From Bacteroidales bacterium (lineage in GTDB: Bacteria > Bacteroidota > Bacteroidia > Bacteroidales > UBA1402), in contig JAFUDT010000003.1 of the NCBI GenBank assembly GCA_017464285.1, forward strand, positions 310,001 through 374,000: 64,000 bases of DNA, given 5' to 3'. Positions 42,206-51,297 of this stretch are shown here, piece after piece. The translations under genes were made by a program, and so were the position numbers. Below the pieces are notes generated by a model, which saw only the letters and a list, made by a program, of their open reading frames with translations, searched no databases and was not told where the DNA came from. How positions within the stretch are numbered: position 1 is the stretch's first letter; each line of letters starts with the position of its first letter.

Positions 42206-44206
42206 ATGAAGAGTTTTTTGCGCAGAAAAATCTGTAACGATTTAGTGCTGTCGCTGGCGGTTTTGGGAGGAATGCTCTTTTGGCCGTCTTGCAGTATGTT
42301 TGACGGTATCATTATGGATAATGACAATGTGGGAAGTGCCTACTACACCTTCACGGGTGAAACCATCGCCTCCTTCCTGCAGTCCAATGCCTCTTTCTCC
42401 GAGTTCAGCCAGGCCCTTGACACGACCGGCGTGCTGGACCTGCTGTCCACCTACGGCACCTACACCTGCTTCGCTCCCAACAACGAAGCCATGCGTGCCT
42501 ACTACGCCGACTCCGGTGCGACAAGCATGAAAGAATTCCTGGCTGCCAACAGCTCCCGTTACAAAATATTGCGTGAGATGTGCTTCTACCAGCTCATCGA
42601 CACCAAGATCTATACCAGCAACGATTTCCCGGAAGGACGTATGGGCGAAAAGAACATGATGGCCCGTTATATCGAGATTTCGTTTGCCGACATGTTGAAG
42701 ACAGGCTACATCATGGTCAATTCCGATGCCCGCATCCTGCTCCGCGACCAGGAACTGCACAACGGTGTGATTCATGTCATCGACCGGGTGCTGGTTCCCT
42801 CGAACTTCCTGCTGCCTGAGTGTGTGGGCGAGAATCCCCACATGAAGCTCTTCACCAAAGCTCTGTATGCCACGGGCGTCAGCGACCGCCTGTTGTACTA
42901 CAAGGACGAGTCCTACAAGCAGCCCAAGGGTTTCCTGGGGGCTGACGGCAAGTCGACGACCAAGACTCCGGACGAACGCCTCTACGGTTTCACGGCTCTG
43001 GTCGAGCCCGACTCGATCTATCTCAAGAATGGCATCGACACCACGCTGGAGGCCCTGACGGCCTATGCCAAGAGCATCTACGACCCCATCTATCCGCAGT
43101 ATGCCGGCATCGACGACCCGACGGATCCCAACAACAGCCTGAACCGTTTCGTGGCCTATCATCTGCTGGATTGCGCCCTGGCCCGGGACGAGTTCGTCTA
43201 CGATGTGTCCCAGCAGGAGAATCACCCGATGGTGGACTACTTCACGACCATGGCTCCCTACAATCTGCTGGAAGTCAGACGCGATCCCGATCAGTATTCG
43301 ACCCCGGCCTTCAACACGGTGCTGGATGCCGACGGAAATCCCGAGAGATATATTTCCATGCTGCCCGGCAGCCGGGAATGCCTGAACGGCTTCTGCCATC
43401 CCATTGACGGAATACTGGTCTATGACCAGGATGTCATTGACAAGGTGCTGAACACCCGTCTGCGCATCGATGCCTATTCGAGCTGCCCTGAAATGATGAC
43501 CAAGCGCTACCGTGCCCGTGGCCGCAGCAAGGAGATGGGCGATGTGGAGATGTACTATCCGACGGGCTATTTCAAGAATTTCAGCTATAACGACGACGAT
43601 ACCAAGTTCCACAATCCGGCCATCGCCAACGGTTCGGTGCAGTATCAGGGCGGAATGTTCTACGTGCGCGGCGAATGCGACTTCACGCACTATCTGCCCC
43701 CGGTGCCCACGGGCAACTGGGAGATACGCATCGGTACGAAGTTCCGCGGCTACGGCATCTATCAGATCTATGTCGACGGCATGCCGGTGGGCATTCCTCT
43801 CGATCTGGGCTGGGGCAAGGAGAGCCAGTACCTGGAGTCGGCCATGGGCTTCGTGGTGGATACCAAGGTTATCGAGGACGGTCAGGAAGTGAGGCCGGAG
43901 CTTCGCCGCAACGGTCTTCCCAACGACAATGACAAGGACATGCGCAACCGCGGCTGGATGAAGTTGCCCGACTGCTTCAACCAGGTCGGCAGCACCAAGT
44001 CGGCCCGTGAAGACCAGAAGGGAGCCCGCCGTATTCTGGGCCGTTACTATTTCACCGAAGGTATCCAGCATACCATCCGTGTCAAGCTGGTGGGTGAGAA
44101 CCGCAACGGTGAGGGTTACGGCAATACGGCCATGTACCGTTACTTTGGCTATGACTTCCTGGAGTTCATGCCTACCTCGCAGCTGGAATCCGAAGACATC
44201 TATTAA
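42206..44206 (+). CDS. Fasciclin (FAS1) domain lipoprotein
   Basis: A 666-residue lipoprotein with an N-terminal signal ending MLFWPSCSMFD. One clear FAS1 domain covers about residues 50-200: FLQSNASFSEFSQALDTTGV, YTCFAPNNEAMRAYY (the FAPT/N motif), KILREMCFYQLI and NGVIHVIDRVLVP. A second, more diverged FAS1-like region follows (LFTKALYATGVSDRLLYYKD to about 410). The last 220 residues (from EMYYPTGYFKNFSYNDDDTK) form another beta-rich domain. In Bacteroidota, such proteins are often encoded within polysaccharide utilisation loci and bind at the cell surface. A weak hairpin separates it from the hydrolase run. Confidence 0.8.
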   Translation: MKSFLRRKICNDLVLSLAVLGGMLFWPSCSMFDGIIMDNDNVGSAYYTFTGETIASFLQSNASFSEFSQALDTTGVLDLLSTYGTYTCFAPNNEAMRAYYADSGATSMKEFLAANSSRYKILREMCFYQLIDTKIYTSNDFPEGRMGEKNMMARYIEISFADMLKTGYIMVNSDARILLRDQELHNGVIHVIDRVLVPSNFLLPECVGENPHMKLFTKALYATGVSDRLLYYKDESYKQPKGFLGADGKSTTKTPDERLYGFTALVEPDSIYLKNGIDTTLEALTAYAKSIYDPIYPQYAGIDDPTDPNNSLNRFVAYHLLDCALARDEFVYDVSQQENHPMVDYFTTMAPYNLLEVRRDPDQYSTPAFNTVLDADGNPERYISMLPGSRECLNGFCHPIDGILVYDQDVIDKVLNTRLRIDAYSSCPEMMTKRYRARGRSKEMGDVEMYYPTGYFKNFSYNDDDTKFHNPAIANGSVQYQGGMFYVRGECDFTHYLPPVPTGNWEIRIGTKFRGYGIYQIYVDGMPVGIPLDLGWGKESQYLESAMGFVVDTKVIEDGQEVRPELRRNGLPNDNDKDMRNRGWMKLPDCFNQVGSTKSAREDQKGARRILGRYYFTEGIQHTIRVKLVGENRNGEGYGNTAMYRYFGYDFLEFMPTSQLESEDIY

Positions 44207-44240
44207 GCCGTCGGGCACCAGTCTCTGAATGAAACAATAT

Positions 44241-44274
44241 AAAGGCGGCCGTCATGAAAGTGGCGGCCGCCTTT
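44241..44274 (+). terminator. Hairpin between the fasciclin gene and the hydrolase cluster
   Basis: An 11-bp perfect stem (AAAGGCGGCCG / CGGCCGCCTTT) with a 12-base loop but only about four Ts after it. The next start codon is 24 bases beyond, leaving no room for a normal promoter, so it may act as a leaky terminator or an RNA-stabilising hairpin. Confidence 0.6.
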
Positions 44275-44297
44275 TAAAATATCCGTGATCAATAGAT

Positions 44298-47063
44298 ATG
44301 AGCATGAGAAGACTTTTTACATTATCAATCGTGACTGCGCTGGCAGCCTGGTTGCTATGCAGCTGCGGCGAGAGTTGCCGTCCCTTTCATCTGACGGCCG
44401 AATACGATGAAAACCCGCTATTGCTTTCTACAGCCCAGCCTCGGCTGGGCTGGCAGGTGAGAACCTCAGCACAGGACTGGCGGCAGTCGGCCTATGAGAT
44501 CGAGGTCTGCGACAGCCAAGGAACGGTGTGCTGGCAAAGCGGCAGGGTAGAGAGCGACCGCAGCCAGTTGATAGCCTATGCCGGCGAGAAGCTGCTGCCG
44601 GCAGCTGCCTACAGCTGGCGGGTACGCGTCTGGGACAATAAGGGCAACGTTTCGGCCTGGAGCCGTCCGGCCCGGTTCCGCCTGGCTCCTGATAATGCCT
44701 GGCTGGAACAGGCTTCCTGGATAGGTGCCATCACCCGCAGCGACTGCCGTCTGCCCCAGGGCCGCGGCTATGAGGGCAACACGGTCAACCGCAACCAGGC
44801 CATGAAGACGGCCTGGGCCCAGACCGACACGCTTTCGCGCAAGAGCCTCCTGCTGCGCCGCGATTTCGAAGTGAAAAAGGGGCTGCGCGAGGCGATGCTT
44901 TATGTCTCCGGTCTCGGCCACTACGAGCTGACGCTCAACGGAAAGAAAATCGGCGGCGAAGAGTTTGCCCCGCTCTGGAGCGACTACGACAAGACCGTCT
45001 ATTATAATGCCTACGATGTCACTGACCGCCTGAAACATAAGAATGCCGTCGGGGTGATGCTGGGCAACGGCTTTTTCAATGTCCAGGGCGGCCGTTACCG
45101 CAAGCTGCTGGTCAGCTTCGGCCCGCCCACCTTGCTCCTGCGTCTGCATCTGCTCTACGAGGACGGCACCGAGGAGGACATCTGCTCCGATGCCCAATGG
45201 CGCTACGATTTCAGCCCCGTCACCTTCAACTGCATCTACGGCGGCGAGGACTACGACGCTACCCGCGAACAGCCCGGCTGGGACTCTTACGGCTACGAGG
45301 CGGCAGGCTGGCGGCCCGTGGTGCTGCAGGAAGCCCCCCTGGGGCAGCTCCGCCCCCAGACGGCTCCCGGGGTGCGCATTGCCGAGCGTTACGACATACA
45401 GTCTTATTGGTACAAGACCCTGCAGGGTGAACGCCGGCGCGGTCAGCCCGCCGAGCCCTCACGGCAGGTCTGCGTGCTGGACATGGGGCAGAACCTGGCC
45501 GGTTTCCCGGAGTTTACCGTCAAGGGACAGCGCGGACAGCGTTTCCGTCTGGTCGTGGGCGAATCGCTGGGCCGTGACAGTGTGGTCAACCAGAGCCAGA
45601 GCGGCAGCCCTCATTATTATGAATACACGCTCAAGGGCGGACCATCGGAGAGCTGGCACCCGCGTTTCTCCTACTACGGTTTTCGCTACATCCGTATCGA
45701 GGGGGCCGTCCTCAAGGGGGAACCCAATCCCGACCAGTTGCCCGTCATCGAGAAGATCCAGTCCTGCTTCATCTACAATTCGGCAGCTGTCAAGGGGCAT
45801 TTCGCCTCCTCCAACGATATTTTCAACGATGTGCACCGTCTCATACAGATGGCTGTGCGCAGTAACATGCAGGCTGTCTTCACCGACTGTCCCCAGCGCG
45901 AAAAACTGGGCTGGCTCGAGCAGGTGCACCTGAACGGCGAGCAGCTGCTCTACAACTACGACCTGAGCCGGCTGTGGCCCAAGGTCATGCAGGACATGGC
46001 CGATGCCCAGTACGACAACGGTCTGGTACCGACCACTGCGCCGATGTACACCGAATTCGGCCGCACCTGGAACGATTCGCCCGAGTGGGGCAGTTCATCG
46101 GTCATCGTGCCGTGGATGTATTATCAGTTCTACGGTGATCTGGAACCGCTCAGGCGTTTCTATCCCATGATGCGTGCCTATGTCGATTATCTGGAGAACA
46201 GCTCCGACCATCACATCGTCATGCAGGGCCTGGGCGACTGGTACGATTTCGGTCCCAACCGCCCCGGTTTCGCCCAGAACACGCCGGTGCCTTTTGTCGG
46301 CACGGCGCACCTCTATTATGATATCCAGCTGCTGGTCAGGACGGCCCGCCTGCTGGGCTATCAGGAGGATGCCGAGAGCTACACGGCTCTGGGGCAGGAA
46401 GTCTGCAAGGCCTTCCATGAGAAGTATTTTCGCCCGGACAGCAGTATCTATGCCACCGGCAGCCAGGCTTCCTATGCTATTCCGCTCTTTATGGACATGG
46501 TGCCCGAAGGGCATCGTGAAAAGGTCATGCAGCACCTCATCGACGACATTGTCGCACACGGCAACCGCCTGACCACGGGCGAGGTGGGCAACCGCTACCT
46601 GTTCAGCGTGCTGGCCGGCATGGGGCAGAACGAGCTGATGTACAAGATGCACAACCACGAGGAAGTTCCGGGCTACGGCTTCCAGCGCAAATTCGGTGCC
46701 ACTACGCTCACCGAGCAGTGGGATCCGCGTCAGGGGGCTTCCTGGAATCATTTCATGCTGGGAGCCATCGACGAATGGTTCTTCAGTTCCCTGGGAGGCA
46801 TCCGTCTGGATCCCGAGCAGCCGGGCGGCCGTCATCTGATTGTCTGTCCGCAGGTGCTGGGCGACATGAAATGGGTCGATTGCTCGACAGCCACTCTGTA
46901 CGGCCCGGTCTCCGTCAAATGGAAACTGACCGGCGACGGGGTCTTTGACATGACACTCAGTCTGCCGGCCAACACGACTGCCCGGGTTGTCCTGCCCGGA
47001 AGCGGAGAAGCTGTCGACGTGGGCAGCGGTCTTCACCATTGGCGGAAGGATATTGATAAATAG
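44298..47063 (+). CDS. Alpha-L-rhamnosidase, GH78 (first copy)
   Basis: A 921-residue lipoprotein-type GH78 enzyme (signal ending WLLCSCGES). An N-terminal fibronectin-like domain (PRLGWQVRT...YEIEVCDSQGTVCWQSGRV) is followed by the Bac_rhamnosid_N carbohydrate-binding region (AMLYVSGLGHYELTLNGKKI; GVMLGNGFFNVQGGRY) and the (alpha/alpha)6 catalytic domain, about 490-820. The acid residue lies in FTDCPQREKLGWLEQVHLNG near residue 530; a second conserved Glu is in TEQWDPRQGASWNHFMLGA near 810. It cuts terminal alpha-L-rhamnose from pectic chains. It opens the nine-gene run; the gap to the next gene is 33 bases. Confidence 0.93.
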   Translation: MSMRRLFTLSIVTALAAWLLCSCGESCRPFHLTAEYDENPLLLSTAQPRLGWQVRTSAQDWRQSAYEIEVCDSQGTVCWQSGRVESDRSQLIAYAGEKLLPAAAYSWRVRVWDNKGNVSAWSRPARFRLAPDNAWLEQASWIGAITRSDCRLPQGRGYEGNTVNRNQAMKTAWAQTDTLSRKSLLLRRDFEVKKGLREAMLYVSGLGHYELTLNGKKIGGEEFAPLWSDYDKTVYYNAYDVTDRLKHKNAVGVMLGNGFFNVQGGRYRKLLVSFGPPTLLLRLHLLYEDGTEEDICSDAQWRYDFSPVTFNCIYGGEDYDATREQPGWDSYGYEAAGWRPVVLQEAPLGQLRPQTAPGVRIAERYDIQSYWYKTLQGERRRGQPAEPSRQVCVLDMGQNLAGFPEFTVKGQRGQRFRLVVGESLGRDSVVNQSQSGSPHYYEYTLKGGPSESWHPRFSYYGFRYIRIEGAVLKGEPNPDQLPVIEKIQSCFIYNSAAVKGHFASSNDIFNDVHRLIQMAVRSNMQAVFTDCPQREKLGWLEQVHLNGEQLLYNYDLSRLWPKVMQDMADAQYDNGLVPTTAPMYTEFGRTWNDSPEWGSSSVIVPWMYYQFYGDLEPLRRFYPMMRAYVDYLENSSDHHIVMQGLGDWYDFGPNRPGFAQNTPVPFVGTAHLYYDIQLLVRTARLLGYQEDAESYTALGQEVCKAFHEKYFRPDSSIYATGSQASYAIPLFMDMVPEGHREKVMQHLIDDIVAHGNRLTTGEVGNRYLFSVLAGMGQNELMYKMHNHEEVPGYGFQRKFGATTLTEQWDPRQGASWNHFMLGAIDEWFFSSLGGIRLDPEQPGGRHLIVCPQVLGDMKWVDCSTATLYGPVSVKWKLTGDGVFDMTLSLPANTTARVVLPGSGEAVDVGSGLHHWRKDIDK

Positions 47064-47096
47064 TTGATGATTAATAATTTATAAAGCTTTACTATT

Positions 47097-48515
47097 ATGC
47101 GTAAATGGATGACAGGCATCTTGGCCGTGCTGATGATGACGGCCTGCGCCAACAAGAATGAACTGCCCTGGGACAACGGACGCCTCAAGGTCGATCCCAG
47201 CGGCTGCTATCTGCAGTTTGAAAACGGCAAACCCTTCTTCTGGCAGGGAGAAACCGGCTGGCTGCTGCCCGAGCGCCTCAACCGCGAGGATGCCGAGTAT
47301 TATCTGGAGGCCTGCCGTGTGGCCGGGTTCAACGTCGTTCAGGTGCAGACCATCAACGGGGTGCCGGCACGCAACGTCTACCGCCAGCTGTCCCATCCGG
47401 CCGGCTACGACTTCAGCCAGGTCAACCGCGACAGCAGCTACGGTTACTGGGACCACATGGACTATATCATCGAGACGGCGGCCTCCAAGGGTATCTACAT
47501 CGGTATGGTCTGCATCTGGGGCGGTCTGGTCAAGAGCGGCCGCATGGACGTGGAGCAGGCCAAGGCCTACGGCACCTTCCTGGCCGAGCGCTACAAGAAG
47601 CATCCCAACATTGTCTGGATTATCGGCGGCGACATCTACGGCGACGTACAGACCGAGGTTTGGGAGACCCTGGCACGTACCATCAAGTCGATCGATAAAA
47701 ACCATCTGATGACCTTCCATCCCTTTGGACGCACCCTGTCGTCGATTTGGTTCCACGATGCCGACTGGCTGGATTTCAATATGTTCCAAAGCGGTCACCG
47801 CAACTATGGCCAGAGCATGGGCATGGGCAACCGCAACGGACGGCGCGAAATCCTTCCCGATTCGACCGAAGAGGACAACTGGCGCTATGTCGAGCTGGCC
47901 CGCTCTTACCAGCCCATGAAGCCGGTGGTGGACGGCGAGCCCTCCTATGAAGGTATTCCTTACGGTCTGCACGACTATTCCCTGCCGCGCTGGAAGGACT
48001 ATGATGTCCGCCGCTATGCCTACTGGTCGGTTTTTGCCGGCTCCTTCGGCCACACCTACGGTAACAATTCCATCATGCAGATGCACTCCGGACGCGGTGT
48101 GGGTGCCTACGGCGCCACCGAGCATTGGAAGGACGCCCTCAAGAATCCGGGCTTTTCGCAGATGCAGTATATCAAGAAACTCATCCTGGCCTTCCCCTTC
48201 TTTGAAAGAGTGCCCGACCAGTCGGTGCTGGTCGGCGAGAACGGCACGCACTATAAGCATTTGCAGGCCACCCGCGGCAAGGACTACATCCTGGTCTATG
48301 ACTATGCTGCCGTGCCCATCAGCCTGGATCTGACCAAGATCAGCGGCGAGAAGAAATCGGCCTGGTGGTATTCGCCCGTCGATGGCAGCCTGAGCTTTAT
48401 CGGCGAGTTTGGCAACGGGGTGCAGACTTTCAGCTATGAGCCGGCCGCCGAACATGACGACCGTGTGCTGGTGGTGGCCGATGCCGCTACCCATTATACC
48501 GATGCTTTGAAGTAA
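47097..48515 (+). CDS. GH140 apiosidase-like glycoside hydrolase (DUF4038)
   Basis: A 472-residue secreted lipoprotein (signal ending LMMTACANK). It has the DUF4038 barrel with ENGKPFFWQGETGWLLPERL near residue 42 and YGYWDHMDYIIETAASKGIY near 118. Candidate catalytic acids are the Asp in IVWIIGGDIYGD (about 180) and the Glu in PVVDGEPSYEG (about 281), at places that match the known apiosidase of rhamnogalacturonan II digestion. A C-terminal beta domain follows (GKDYILVYDYAAVPISLDLT). GH140 removes apiose side chains from the galacturonan backbone, which makes it the best substrate clue for this cluster. Confidence 0.88.
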   Translation: MRKWMTGILAVLMMTACANKNELPWDNGRLKVDPSGCYLQFENGKPFFWQGETGWLLPERLNREDAEYYLEACRVAGFNVVQVQTINGVPARNVYRQLSHPAGYDFSQVNRDSSYGYWDHMDYIIETAASKGIYIGMVCIWGGLVKSGRMDVEQAKAYGTFLAERYKKHPNIVWIIGGDIYGDVQTEVWETLARTIKSIDKNHLMTFHPFGRTLSSIWFHDADWLDFNMFQSGHRNYGQSMGMGNRNGRREILPDSTEEDNWRYVELARSYQPMKPVVDGEPSYEGIPYGLHDYSLPRWKDYDVRRYAYWSVFAGSFGHTYGNNSIMQMHSGRGVGAYGATEHWKDALKNPGFSQMQYIKKLILAFPFFERVPDQSVLVGENGTHYKHLQATRGKDYILVYDYAAVPISLDLTKISGEKKSAWWYSPVDGSLSFIGEFGNGVQTFSYEPAAEHDDRVLVVADAATHYTDALK

Positions 48516-48534
48516 GAATCCTCTTGATTTGACG

Positions 48535-51297
48535 ATGATGAAGAAATATGCTATCCTGTTGGGTCTTGCAGCCATGCTGCTGTGGTCCTGCGGTAACGAA
48601 AAATACGGTCCTGAGGCTGTCCAGGTGACCCGCCTCACTTGTGAACAGCGTGTCAACCCCATTGGTGTGGGCACGGAAACACCCCGCCTGAGCTGGCAGC
48701 TCCGGAGTGACAAGCAAGGAGTCTGCCAGACGGCTTATCGTCTGCTGGTGGCTTCCTCCAAGGAAAAGCTTGCCGCCGGAGAGGCCGACATCTGGGACTC
48801 GGGCAGAATCTCCGGCGACCAGTCGCTGCTGGTGCCCTATGCCGGACCGGATTTGCTGGCCAATACCTATTATCATTGGAAGGTACAGGTCTGGACCAAT
48901 GTGACCAATGCCTGCAGTGAAAGTGAACCGGCTCTGTGGATGACGGCTCTCAAAACCGAGAAGGACTGGCGTTCGAGCCAGTGGATCGGCCTGGATGCCG
49001 CCATGCCCTGGGACGATGAGACTTCTCATGCCCGTCTGTCGGCCCGTTATCTGAGGACAGATTTCTTCACCAGGGGTGAAGTGGAGCAGGCCACGGTGCA
49101 TATCGCCGGTCTGGGTCTTTACGAGCTCTGGATCAACGGACAGCGTATCGGCGACCAGGTGATGGCTCCCATGCCTTCCGAATATCGCAAGCACATCATG
49201 TACAACAGTTTTGATGTGACTTCCCAGATCCGGAATGGCGGCAATGCCGTAGGGGTGATTCTGGGCAACGGCCGCTACTACGCCATGCGTCAGCACTACA
49301 AACCATACAAATGGACCCAGTACGGTTACCCCAAGCTGCGTTTCGTGATGGACATCCGCTACCGTGACGGCCGGACGCAGTCGGTGGTGAGCAATACGAC
49401 CTGGCGTCTGAATGCCGACGGCCCCATCATCTCCAACAACGAGTTCGACGGGGAGGAATATGATGCCCGCAAAGAGTTCCAGGGCTGGAGCGAGCCGGGC
49501 TTTGCCGGTGCCCGCCAGTGGCGTCCGGCCGAACGGGTGAGTGTGCCGGCTGCTGTGCTGGTGGCCCAGCCTGCCGAGCCGATGAGGGTGGTACAGACTT
49601 TGCAGCCCCAGTCTATCAAGCAGCTCAACGCCCGTACCTATATCATGGATATGGGACAGAATATGACCGGTTGGATCCGCCTGAAAGTCAAGGGTGAGAA
49701 GGGTCGTACAGTGACTCTGCGCTTCGCCGAGGCCTTGCTTGAGGACGGCAGCCTGAGCATGGCCAACCTGCGCGATGCCAAGGTGACCGACAAATACACG
49801 CTCAAGGGCGATCCTCAGGGCGAGGAGTGGGCCCCCCGCTTCGTGACCCACGGTTTTCAGTTCGTCGAGATTACCGATTGGCCCGGCCAGCCCAGGCTGG
49901 AGGACTTTGTCGGTGAGTTCGTCTGCGATGACATGGAGGCCACCGGCCGCTTCGAATGCTCGTCCGAGGTGCTCAATGCCACGGTGAATAATGCTTGGTG
50001 GAGTATCCGAGGCAACTATAAGGGGATGCCTGTGGATTGTCCGCAGCGCAACGAACGCCAGCCTTGGCTGGGCGACCGTACGATGGGCTCCTACGGCGAG
50101 AGCTTCCTGTTCAACAATGCCTGCTTCTACGGCAAGTGGATGCAGGATATCGAGGACGCACAGCGCTGGGACGGTGCCATTCCCGATGTGGCTCCTGCCT
50201 ACTGGAACTATTATTCCGATGACATCACCTGGCCGGCCGCCTATTTCTTCACCTGTGACATGCTCTACCGGCAGTTCGGCGACCTGGCCCCCATGGCCCG
50301 CCATTTCAGCTCGATGAAGCGGTTTATGGATTATATGCGTACCTATTACCATCAGTCTTCGACCGGCCTGATGACGGCCGACAAGTATGGCGACTGGTGC
50401 ATGCCCACCGAGAAGCCCGAAATCATCCATTCTTCGGCTCCCGACCGCATCACCGACGGCCATCTCATCGCCACTGCCTATTTCTACGGCCTGTATCGTC
50501 AGATGGTTCATTACGCCTCCCTGCTGGACCGCGAAGAGGATGTGGCTGGCTACAGTCTTTATGCCGACAGCCTTAAAACGGCCTTCCATCGCAACTTCTA
50601 CGATAAGGAGAGCGGCGGCTACAGCAACAACACGGTGACGGCCAATCTGCTGGCCCTGGCCTTCGGGCTGGTTCCGGAAGAATGCAAGGCCGGTGTCGTG
50701 GAGCAGATCCGCAGCAAGATCATGGACACCTACGGCGGAACGATGGCCACGGGTATCATCGGCAACCAGTGGCTCTTCCGGCAGCTGCGCGGGCAAGGAC
50801 TCGGCGAGGTGGCCTGGTTGCTGGCCACCACGACCAAGTACCCGAGTTTCGGCTACATGGTGTCACAGGGGGCTACCTCCATCTGGGAACTCTGGAACGG
50901 CGATACGGCCGCTCCCAGCATGAACTCCCGCAACCATGTCATGCAGCTGGGCGATCTGCTTATCTGGTGCTTCGAAGACTTGGCGGGCATCAAGAATGCT
51001 GCCGACACTCAGGCATTCAAAACTGTTGTTATGAAACCGGACTTCAGCATCGAGGGCCTGACCTGGGTCAAGGCTTCCTACGAAACGCCTTACGGTCCGG
51101 TGAACAGCCGTTGGGAGAAGAAGGACGGACAGATTGTCTGGCAGATCAGTGTGCCGGCCAACGCTTCGGCCAAGGTCTGCCTGCCTTTTGCCAGGAAACA
51201 GACCACTGTCCAAGGGGCAAGGTATCGTGGACAGCAGGCCGAGGACTGCGTCTGGGAAATCGGATCAGGTAATTATCAATTCAATATAGCATTATGA
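48535..51297 (+). CDS. Alpha-L-rhamnosidase, GH78 (second copy)
   Basis: A 920-residue lipoprotein (signal LLGLAAMLLWSCGNE). The domain order is as in the first GH78: fibronectin-like (TPRLSWQLRSDKQGVCQTAY), Bac_rhamnosid_N (VHIAGLGLYELWINGQRIGD; GVILGNGRYYAMRQHYK), and catalytic domain with GMPVDCPQRNERQPWLGDRT near residue 500 and SQGATSIWELWNGDTAAPSM near 785. The ERQPWLGD form is the commoner one, whereas the first copy has EKLGWLEQ, so the two copies are not recent duplicates and probably cut different linkages. The start at ATG 48535 (or 48538) is preferred to a TTG at 48529. It overlaps the next gene by four bases. Confidence 0.93.
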   Translation: MMKKYAILLGLAAMLLWSCGNEKYGPEAVQVTRLTCEQRVNPIGVGTETPRLSWQLRSDKQGVCQTAYRLLVASSKEKLAAGEADIWDSGRISGDQSLLVPYAGPDLLANTYYHWKVQVWTNVTNACSESEPALWMTALKTEKDWRSSQWIGLDAAMPWDDETSHARLSARYLRTDFFTRGEVEQATVHIAGLGLYELWINGQRIGDQVMAPMPSEYRKHIMYNSFDVTSQIRNGGNAVGVILGNGRYYAMRQHYKPYKWTQYGYPKLRFVMDIRYRDGRTQSVVSNTTWRLNADGPIISNNEFDGEEYDARKEFQGWSEPGFAGARQWRPAERVSVPAAVLVAQPAEPMRVVQTLQPQSIKQLNARTYIMDMGQNMTGWIRLKVKGEKGRTVTLRFAEALLEDGSLSMANLRDAKVTDKYTLKGDPQGEEWAPRFVTHGFQFVEITDWPGQPRLEDFVGEFVCDDMEATGRFECSSEVLNATVNNAWWSIRGNYKGMPVDCPQRNERQPWLGDRTMGSYGESFLFNNACFYGKWMQDIEDAQRWDGAIPDVAPAYWNYYSDDITWPAAYFFTCDMLYRQFGDLAPMARHFSSMKRFMDYMRTYYHQSSTGLMTADKYGDWCMPTEKPEIIHSSAPDRITDGHLIATAYFYGLYRQMVHYASLLDREEDVAGYSLYADSLKTAFHRNFYDKESGGYSNNTVTANLLALAFGLVPEECKAGVVEQIRSKIMDTYGGTMATGIIGNQWLFRQLRGQGLGEVAWLLATTTKYPSFGYMVSQGATSIWELWNGDTAAPSMNSRNHVMQLGDLLIWCFEDLAGIKNAADTQAFKTVVMKPDFSIEGLTWVKASYETPYGPVNSRWEKKDGQIVWQISVPANASAKVCLPFARKQTTVQGARYRGQQAEDCVWEIGSGNYQFNIAL

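Noticed and set aside
42242..44218. Long minus-strand frame of 658 codons opposite the fasciclin gene
   Set aside because: High-GC codon bias creates long antisense frames; the plus-strand protein has clear signal and FAS1 motifs and the other has none. The same holds for antisense frames opposite rnfB/C, lon, tgt, the prolyl oligopeptidase and the GH genes.
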